Source: Kribbella catacumbae DSM 19601
GTDB lineage: Bacteria > Actinomycetota > Actinomycetes > Propionibacteriales > Kribbellaceae
Reading direction: 5' to 3'
Length of the DNA: 50,381 nt
Assembly (NCBI RefSeq): GCF_000372465.1
Contig: NZ_AQUZ01000033.1
Location: forward strand, 45,807 to 96,187
Shown piece after piece: positions 45,026 through 50,381 of the stretch. Both the position numbers and the translations under genes were made by a program. The first letter of the stretch is position 1. Every line of letters begins with the position of its first letter. The notes under the pieces are model-generated. The model worked only from the letters and a program-made list of their open reading frames with translations. It was not told where the DNA came from and made no database searches.

Positions 45026-46713
45026 CAACCGTGTCTGAGAAAGACTTTCCGCCGCCGGTCAAGTGGGTCGACGACCGGATCGGCATCGGCAAGATCGGCA
45101 AGAAGAACCTTCGCAAGGTGTTCCCGGACCACTGGTCCTTCATGCTCGGCGAGATCGCGCTGTACAGCTTCATCATCTTGATCCTGACCGGCATCTTCCT
45201 GAGCTTCTGGTTCAAGCCGTCGATGGCCGAGGTCGAGTACCAGGGCTCGTACAGCCTGCTCAAGGGCCTGCACATGTCGGAGGCCTACGCCTCCACCCTG
45301 GACATCTCGTTCGACATCCGCGGCGGTTTGCTGATGCGGCAGATCCACCACTGGGCGGCCGTGCTGTTCGTCGCCTCGATGATGGTGCACCTGCTCCGCA
45401 TCTTCTTCACCGGCGCGTTCCGCAAGCCGCGCGAGCTGAACTGGGTGATCGGCTTCGGGATGCTGTTCCTCGGCATCATCGAGGGCTTCATCGGCTACGG
45501 CCTGCCGGACGACCTGCTGTCCGGTACCGGTCTGCGGATCACCCAGGGCATGATCCAGGCGTCGCCGGTGATCGGCACGTACCTGAGCTTCTTCATCTTC
45601 GGCGGCGAGTTCCCCGGCGACGAGTTCGTGGCCCGGTTCTTCACCGTGCACGTGCTGCTGATCCCGGGGTTGATCCTCGCCCTGGTGACGGCGCACCTGT
45701 TCCTGGTCGTGTACCACAAGCACACGCAGTACCCCGGTCCCGGCCGGACCGAGAAGAACGTCGTCGGCTACCCGCTGATGCCGGTCTACATGGCCAAGGC
45801 CGGTGGCTTCTTCTTCGTCGTCTTCGGCATCACCGCCCTGATGGGCGCGCTGCTGCAGATCAACCCGGTGTGGCTGTACGGGCCGTACAACCCAGCAGAG
45901 GTGACCGCAGGCTCCCAGCCCGACTGGTACATGGGCTGGCTGGAGGGCTCTGTGCGCCTGATGCCGGGATTCGAGTCCGAGTTCTGGGGCGTCACACTCA
46001 GCTGGAACCTGCTGATACCGGCGCTCATCATCCCGCCGGCGTTCGTCACCCTGGTCGCCCTGTATCCGTTCATCGAAGGCTGGATCACCGGCGACAAGCG
46101 CGAACACCACCTGCTGGACCGGCCGCGCAACATGCCGACCCGGACCGGTATCGGCGCCGCGTTCATCACGTTCTACGGCCTGCTCTGGATCGCCGGTGGC
46201 AACGACCTGGTCGCCACCCACTTCGGGGTCTCGCTGAACAACGTGACCTGGTTCCTGCGCTTCGCGGTGTTCTTCGGCCCGATCCTCGCGTTCTGGGTCA
46301 CCCGCCGGGTCGCGATCTCGCTGCAGCGCGCCGACAACGAGCGGCTCCTGCACGGCCTCGAGTCCGGCATCATCGTCCGGACGCCCGAGGGCGAGTACTA
46401 CGAGAAGCACACCCCGATCTCGAAGTACGAGGCCTATGAGCTCACCGCCCGGGATCGGGTCGTTCCGTACGAGGTCGGCCCGGAAACGGACGACAACGGC
46501 GTACGGGCTCCGCGCCGGGCGCTTAACAAGGTCCGCGCTCGGTTGTCACGGTTCTACTACGCAGACGCGGTGCAGAAGCCGACTGCAGGCGAGATCGAGG
46601 AAGCCCACTCCCATGGGCATCACGACGAGCACGGGTCGGTGGAAGGCGTCACCGGCACGGTGGAACTCGACGAGGACGCGGCGCGCGAGGTAACCAGCAC
46701 CAAGCACCACTGA
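45022..46713 (+). CDS. qcrB: Cytochrome bc1 cytochrome b subunit
   Basis: A 563-residue cytochrome b. Heme-ligand histidines are in RQIHHWAAVLFVASMMVHLL and VHVLLIPGLILALVTAHLFL; quinol-site motifs GYGLPDDLLSGTGLRI and PDWYMGWLEGSVRLMPGFES (PDW replaces the mitochondrial PEW) are present. The C-terminal 100-residue cytoplasmic extension with His-rich SHGHHDEHG is common in actinobacteria. It oxidises menaquinol in the bc1-aa3 supercomplex. GTG 45022 is used, overlapping qcrA; the frame extends upstream in antiphase to qcrA and that part is not real. A strong terminator follows. Confidence 0.96.
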   Translation: MTTVSEKDFPPPVKWVDDRIGIGKIGKKNLRKVFPDHWSFMLGEIALYSFIILILTGIFLSFWFKPSMAEVEYQGSYSLLKGLHMSEAYASTLDISFDIRGGLLMRQIHHWAAVLFVASMMVHLLRIFFTGAFRKPRELNWVIGFGMLFLGIIEGFIGYGLPDDLLSGTGLRITQGMIQASPVIGTYLSFFIFGGEFPGDEFVARFFTVHVLLIPGLILALVTAHLFLVVYHKHTQYPGPGRTEKNVVGYPLMPVYMAKAGGFFFVVFGITALMGALLQINPVWLYGPYNPAEVTAGSQPDWYMGWLEGSVRLMPGFESEFWGVTLSWNLLIPALIIPPAFVTLVALYPFIEGWITGDKREHHLLDRPRNMPTRTGIGAAFITFYGLLWIAGGNDLVATHFGVSLNNVTWFLRFAVFFGPILAFWVTRRVAISLQRADNERLLHGLESGIIVRTPEGEYYEKHTPISKYEAYELTARDRVVPYEVGPETDDNGVRAPRRALNKVRARLSRFYYADAVQKPTAGEIEEAHSHGHHDEHGSVEGVTGTVELDEDAAREVTSTKHH

Positions 46714-46729
46714 CCTACGCACCACCCAG

Positions 46730-46765
46730 AAGACCCCGGCTTCGGCCGGGGTCTTTCTGTTTCTC
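46730..46765 (+). terminator. Intrinsic terminator of the ctaE-qcrCAB operon
   Basis: AAGACCCCGGC-TTCG-GCCGGGGTCTT, an 11-bp perfect stem with a TTCG tetraloop, followed by TCTGTTTCTCC. It begins 16 bp after the qcrB stop. Confidence 0.92.
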
Positions 46766-46831
46766 CTGTACTGGGGAGGTACCCACGCCTGCTCCGACCC
46801 ACCCCGGGGCGCGGGCTCCTCAGTCGCCCGC

Positions 46832-46862
46832 TTGACCCTCACGTGGCGTCATGCCGCATAGT
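46832..46862 (+). promoter_or_regulatory. MerR-style promoter with 19-bp spacer
   Basis: TTGACC (46832-46837) and CATAGT (46857-46862) are separated by 19 bp, the lengthened spacer typical of promoters activated by MerR-family proteins. An imperfect dyad TCACG-TGG-CGTCA fills the spacer. The ATG lies 7 nt after the -10, so the mRNA may be leaderless. Suggests autoregulation by the downstream MerR fusion. Confidence 0.5.
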
Positions 46863-46869
46863 GCGCGGC

Positions 46870-47985
46870 ATGGAGGAACACTTGACCGTGGGACGCGTGG
46901 CTGAGCTGGCCGGGGTGAGCGTCCGTACGCTGCATCACTATGACGAGATCGGCCTCGTGCACCCGTCCGAGCGGACCGCGGCCGGCTACAGGACCTACTC
47001 GGCAGGCGACGTGGAGCGACTGCGAGAGGTGCTCGTCTACCGGCGCCTGGGCTTCGGCTTACGCGAGATAGCGGGTCTGGTTGACGACCCGGCCATCGAC
47101 GCGGTCGCGCACCTGCACCGGCTGCACGGCCTACTGCTGGAACAGCGCGACCGCGCTGCTGCCATGGTGACGGCCATAGACACAGAACTAAGGGAGCGGG
47201 CCATGGGGATCAAGACGACGCCAGAGTCACAACTGAAAGTCCTCGGTGCGCAGTTGTACGAAGCGATCGGGTCCGCTTACCCAGCCACTCGTCGTACCGA
47301 GCCGCGGATCGCTGCGAGGATCTGGGATGCGCTCGGGGACGCGCAAACGGTACTGAATGTCGGGGCGGGCGCCGGCTCCTACGAGCCCCTCGACCGCGAC
47401 GTGACCGCGGTGGAACCATCGGCAGTCATGCGGGCACAGCGTCCAGCGGGCGCGGCGCGATGCGTGGGCGCCAGTGCGGAGGGCCTGCCGTTCGAGGACC
47501 AGTCCTTCGACGCCGCGATGGCTGTGAGCACCGTTCATCACTGGCACGACCCGATCGCCGGGCTGCGCGAGATGCGGCGCGTAGCCCGCCGCGTCGTGGT
47601 GTTCACCCACGACGCTAGTGCCCCCGGCTGGCGTCACCGGTTCTGGCTCACCCGCGACTACCTGCCTGAGGTCGCTGGCCTCGTCGCCGGCAGACCCTCG
47701 GTGGACCAGCTGGCCCGCGCTATCGGCGCCCGCATGGAGCCGGTGCTCATCCCGTGGGACTGCTCTGACGGCTTCTTCGAGGCGTACTGGCGCCGGCCGG
47801 AGGAATACCTGGACGAACCTGTGCGTCGCGCGGTCTCGGTATGGACCAGAGTCGGGCCGGATGCCGAGCAGCGGGCAGTAGACAGCCTCCGCGACGACCT
47901 TTCCTCAGGCCGGTGGGCCGAGCTCAACAGCGAGCTCGTCGCCCTCGACGCGGCAGAGCTCGGCCTCCGCCTGCTCGTGGCCTGA
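46870..47985 (+). CDS. MerR regulator fused to a class I SAM methyltransferase
   Basis: A 371-residue protein. Residues 1-70 are a MerR winged helix (TVGRVAELAGVSVRTLHHYD, EIGLVHPSERTAAGYRTYSA). Residues 75-115 are the dimer coiled coil (LHRLHGLLLEQRDRAAAMVT). After MGIKTTPESQLKVLG, where TipA-type MerR proteins have their drug-binding TipAS domain, comes a methyltransferase: motif I LNVGAGAGSYEPLDR, then VTAVEPSAVM, the GASAEGLPFEDQSFDAAM block and VSTVHHWHDPIAGLREMRRV. The effector domain has thus been swapped for a SAM-binding enzyme. An internal ATG at 47203 could make the enzyme alone, but no clear ribosome binding site precedes it. The gene sits between two cytochrome oxidase gene groups. 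Confidence 0.82.
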   Translation: MEEHLTVGRVAELAGVSVRTLHHYDEIGLVHPSERTAAGYRTYSAGDVERLREVLVYRRLGFGLREIAGLVDDPAIDAVAHLHRLHGLLLEQRDRAAAMVTAIDTELRERAMGIKTTPESQLKVLGAQLYEAIGSAYPATRRTEPRIAARIWDALGDAQTVLNVGAGAGSYEPLDRDVTAVEPSAVMRAQRPAGAARCVGASAEGLPFEDQSFDAAMAVSTVHHWHDPIAGLREMRRVARRVVVFTHDASAPGWRHRFWLTRDYLPEVAGLVAGRPSVDQLARAIGARMEPVLIPWDCSDGFFEAYWRRPEEYLDEPVRRAVSVWTRVGPDAEQRAVDSLRDDLSSGRWAELNSELVALDAAELGLRLLVA

Positions 47986-48056
47986 GCCATCGCGAGCGAA
48001 CGCCGCAAAGACGCCGACCCGGTGCGGGCGGCGAGCGGAGGCGCCGGCCTGGGGAA

Positions 48057-49310
48057 TCAGGTGAGGGCCGAGCCGGCCTTGTACTTCGCCCAGGTCTCGT
48101 TCCAGTCGGTCCAGCCGTTGCCGGGCTCCATCGTCCGCGTGGTGCCGACGACGACTACCGGGTCGCCTCGCAACGTCTGCGAGAAGTACCACTGGCCATC
48201 CTTCAGGCTCATGCCCACACACCCATGGCTGACGTTGTCGCGTCCCTGCGCTCCGCCGGACCAAGGTGCGCCGTGGATGAACTCGCCCGAGCTCGTGACC
48301 CGCTGGGCCCACTTCACGTCGTGGATGTCGTAGTACTCCGGGTCGCCTGGCTTGATGCCTACCGTTCGGGCGTCCATCCGCTTGACCGGGTACTTCTCCA
48401 TGATGACCTTGGTGCCGCTGCGGGTGGTGAAGCCGCTCTTGCCGGCCGTGATCGGGATCGTCCGGGCGAGTTTGCCGTTGATCGCGACCGTCATGGTGTG
48501 CTTCTTGACGTCGATCTTGGTGACGACCGACTTGCCGATGGCGAAGTCGATCTTGCGGCTCGCGGAGCCCCAGATGTTGGCGCCGGCGTTGACGCCCTGG
48601 GTGTTGATGCTGACCGAGATCTTGGTGCCGGCCGGCCAGTACGTCTTCGGGCGGTAGTTGACCTGCTTGCTGTTCACCCAGTGCCAGCTGCCCTCGACCG
48701 GGACCGAGGTCTTCACCGAGAGGCGCTTCTCGACCGCGGCGCGGTCCTTGACCGGGTTGTTCCACCAGATCAGGATCGGCATCGCGACGCCGACGGTCTC
48801 GCCGTTGAGCGGGGCCACCGAGGCCTTCAGGTTGCCGGCCGCGGCCAGCGTCTTGAAGTTCGAGCTGATCGGCACGCTCTTGCCGTCGCTGCCCTTGGCC
48901 GTACCGGTCAGCGTGTACTTCGCGCCCGGCTTGAGCTGGGGCTCGGAGGTCCACTGGGACTTCTCGGCGTTGAGGCTGCCGTCCACCTTGTTGCCCTTGG
49001 AGTCACTCAGCGTCACGTCGGACAGTTCGCCACCAGAGGACGTCACGGTGACCGGCTTGTCCGGGCGAACCGCGGAGGCACCCTTGGCCGGCACGATCTG
49101 GACGCCCGCGGCGGCCGGGTCGTCCGACGGCGTGGTGCTGGCGCCGGGAGTCGTCGACGAGCCTGGAGTAGTGGAGGTGTTCCCCGGCGAGTTGCCGGCG
49201 TTTGGAACTGGATCGTCCGCCTTGGTGTCGCTGCATGCGCTGCCGACCAGCAGCATCGCGCAGATCCCCGCCACGGCGAGGCCGTGCTTCCGGACCGTCC
49301 TACTCAACAC
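48057..49310 (-). CDS. L,D-transpeptidase lipoprotein (YkuD, Ig-like domains)
   Basis: A 417-residue secreted lipoprotein. The signal peptide has a lipobox-like VGSAC with Cys26, followed by a Ser/Thr/Pro-rich spacer (30-65). Two Ig-like modules come next (VQIVPAKGASAVRPDKPVTV, ASVAPLNGETVGVAMPILIW), and then the YkuD domain. The catalytic region is EFIHGAPWSGG...NVSHGCVGMSL with His362 and Cys364. The C-terminal extension WTDWNETWAKYKAG is usual in actinobacterial Ldt enzymes. These make 3-3 cross-links in peptidoglycan and are carbapenem targets. GTG 49310 has GGGGAG 6 nt upstream. Confidence 0.92.
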   Translation of the reverse strand: MLSRTVRKHGLAVAGICAMLLVGSACSDTKADDPVPNAGNSPGNTSTTPGSSTTPGASTTPSDDPAAAGVQIVPAKGASAVRPDKPVTVTSSGGELSDVTLSDSKGNKVDGSLNAEKSQWTSEPQLKPGAKYTLTGTAKGSDGKSVPISSNFKTLAAAGNLKASVAPLNGETVGVAMPILIWWNNPVKDRAAVEKRLSVKTSVPVEGSWHWVNSKQVNYRPKTYWPAGTKISVSINTQGVNAGANIWGSASRKIDFAIGKSVVTKIDVKKHTMTVAINGKLARTIPITAGKSGFTTRSGTKVIMEKYPVKRMDARTVGIKPGDPEYYDIHDVKWAQRVTSSGEFIHGAPWSGGAQGRDNVSHGCVGMSLKDGQWYFSQTLRGDPVVVVGTTRTMEPGNGWTDWNETWAKYKAGSALT

Positions 49311-49385
49311 CTGAGCTCCCCTGAGTCACCATCTGCCGCCGCGCAAAGCCTAGCTCGCGCATCGGTCATTCCCACGCACTGAGAT

Positions 49386-49431
49386 CGTCACCAGTACGGC
49401 GGAGCCCCCACGGCCCGCTGTACTGATGACG
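49386..49431 (-). terminator. Imperfect inverted repeat after ctaF
   Basis: The arms CGTCACCAGTACGGCGG (49386-49402) and CCGCTGTACTGATGACG (49415-49431) pair over 17 bp with two mismatches, one strand giving G-U pairs. They lie 24 bp beyond the ctaF stop and before the transpeptidase promoter, so a terminator for ctaDF is likely. Confidence 0.6.
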
Positions 49432-49454
49432 TCCGAACAGCCGGAAAAGTTTAC

Positions 49455-49850
49455 TCAGTGAGCGTGATCACCGCGGTAGTACTCGAAGACCCAGCCACTC
49501 AACGTGACGATGCCGAGGCCGGTGCCGATGATGAACAGCCACCAGCCGAAGACCAGTCCGAGCACGATCACCGACAGCGTGAGCGCGCAGTACAGCGGCC
49601 ACCAGGAGTACGGCGGGAAGAAGCCGAGTTCACCGGCGCCGTCCATGATCTCGGCTTCCTTGCGGTCCTCCGGGCGGGCGTCCATCCGGCGGCCGGTGAT
49701 GGCCAGGTAGTAGGCCACCAGCAGCGACAGGAAGAACGTCATCACCAGCGCTGTGGTGCCGGTGGGGTCCTTGGACATCAACCAGTAGATCGGCGTCACG
49801 ATCAGGACGAACAGCGTCAGGAGCCCGAAGACCCAGGCCTCCGCCTTCAT
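49455..49850 (-). CDS. ctaF: Cytochrome c oxidase subunit IV
   Basis: A 131-residue actinobacterial subunit IV with four hydrophobic helices: EAWVFGLLTLFVLIVTPIYW, TTALVMTFFLSLLVAYYLAI, YCALTLSVIVLGLVFGWWLF and IIGTGLGIVTLSGWVFEYYR. The loop GAGELGFFPPYSWWPLY is the family signature. It stabilises the aa3 oxidase in the supercomplex. Its start overlaps the ctaD stop by 4 nt, the standard ctaDF pair. Confidence 0.95.
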   Translation of the reverse strand: MKAEAWVFGLLTLFVLIVTPIYWLMSKDPTGTTALVMTFFLSLLVAYYLAITGRRMDARPEDRKEAEIMDGAGELGFFPPYSWWPLYCALTLSVIVLGLVFGWWLFIIGTGLGIVTLSGWVFEYYRGDHAH

Positions 49851-50381
49851 GCCTTACCCTTCCCGTCCACGTCGGTATCGGCGTCCAGGTTGCGCTCGAG
49901 GTTCTCGACCCGGCCCTGGTCCTCGCCGGCATCCAGCAGGTTATCCCTGGGCGCGCCGCTGTCCGGGTACTCCGCCATGGCGATGTCCGGGTGGTGCAGG
50001 TCGAACGCAGGGCTCTCCGACCGGATCCGCGGCAGGCTGACGAAGTTGTGCCGCGGCGGCGGGGAACTGGTCGCCCACTCCAGCGAGCGGCCCCAGCCCC
50101 ACGGGTCGTCGACACCGACCAGCGGCGCCTTACGCGACTTGTAGACGTTGTAGAAGAACGGCAGCATCGACAGGCCGAGGATGAAGGCACCGACGCTGGA
50201 GACCTCGTTCAGCGTGGTGAAGCCCTCGTTCGCCCCGTACGACGCGTAGCGGCGCGGCATGCCCTCGACGCCCAGCCAGTGCTGCACCAGGAACGTCGTG
50301 TGGAAGCCGATGAACAGCAGCCAGAAGTGCAGCTTGCCGAGCTTCTCGTCCAGCATCCGGCCGGTCATCTTGGGCCACCAG
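49847..50381 (-). CDS. ctaD: Cytochrome c oxidase subunit I, C-terminal part (cut by window edge)
   Basis: The 3' portion, about 177 codons, of the heme-copper oxidase subunit I; the 5' end lies beyond base 50381. It covers the last two helices (GKLHFWLLFIGFHTTFLVQH, NEVSSVGAFILGLSMLPFFY) and the typical sequence WLGVEGMPRRYASYGANEGF. The tail contains WGWGRSLEWATSSPPPRHNF and an acidic C-terminus, as in other actinobacterial CtaD proteins. The catalytic histidines are outside the window. Coupled to ctaF by an ATGA overlap. Confidence 0.95.
   Translation of the reverse strand, partial: WWPKMTGRMLDEKLGKLHFWLLFIGFHTTFLVQHWLGVEGMPRRYASYGANEGFTTLNEVSSVGAFILGLSMLPFFYNVYKSRKAPLVGVDDPWGWGRSLEWATSSPPPRHNFVSLPRIRSESPAFDLHHPDIAMAEYPDSGAPRDNLLDAGEDQGRVENLERNLDADTDVDGKGKA

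Overview
The window is high-GC actinobacterial DNA, most likely from Kribbella or a close relative in the Propionibacteriales. This is inferred, not searched. The grounds are the GC level, frequent GTG/TTG starts, a three-helix Rieske protein and diheme cytochrome c in a bc1-aa3 cluster, a PimB'-type mannosyltransferase, an ECF sigma factor with a SnoaL tail, and very frequent AGTAC/GTACT hexamers. Almost all of it reads as ordinary chromosome. No integrase, transposase, plasmid or phage gene, rRNA, tRNA or CRISPR array was recognised.

Layout. 0.1-6.4 kb: DUF2237 protein and PlsC-type acyltransferase (minus); alpha/beta hydrolase, membrane protein, stand-alone LOR/SDH (ornithine cyclodeaminase-like) protein and a crotonase (plus); an SDR (minus); two gene remnants (VOC, phytanoyl-CoA dioxygenase). 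6.4-12 kb: a tight minus-strand operon of SRPBCC, ArsA-like ATPase, DUF5304-like protein, two tandem ROK glucokinases and an EEP phosphatase. 12-14 kb: a long-chain acyl-CoA ligase. 14-20.3 kb: small accessory genes (isochorismatase, ECF sigma with SnoaL tail, NTF2-like protein, VOC protein, MFS exporter, membrane protein) mixed with decayed genes. 20.4-30.5 kb: EamA transporter; a truncated alanyl-tRNA synthetase paralogue behind what looks like a complete alanine-codon attenuator; the operon MA-like peptidase, M48 protease, PimB'; an NlpC/P60 hydrolase; a 1.5 kb gene graveyard (RHS, ricin-lectin and XRE/NB-ARC/TPR fragments); and two small regulators. 30.9-39.8 kb: NYN/YacP-like protein, a 165-bp MITE-like insertion, a DEDD exonuclease fused to a UvrC-like half, an Lrp ligand-binding protein and two long repeat-rich membrane-anchored proteins. 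39.9-50.4 kb: trpD, a receiver-domain protein, CtaG-type assembly factor, ctaE-qcrC-qcrA-qcrB, a MerR-methyltransferase fusion, an L,D-transpeptidase lipoprotein, ctaF and the 3' part of ctaD.

How the genes work together: the right end encodes most of the respiratory bc1-aa3 supercomplex. The 6-12 kb operon couples sugar phosphorylation with small conserved proteins, and cell-envelope genes (pimB', NlpC/P60, Ldt) recur. The most novel-looking item is the alaS-like leader at 22.72-22.90 kb: a probably leaderless 21-codon ORF with eight Ala codons, a GAAA-capped intrinsic terminator, and a second hairpin that can hide the ribosome binding site. Other structures worth a second look are the MITE-like element with 25-bp perfect terminal inverted repeats, a repeated pair of about 100-bp inverted-repeat elements, a TetR-style operator without a local regulator, the MerR-methyltransferase fusion with a 19-bp-spacer promoter, and a fused SRPBCC didomain ORF.
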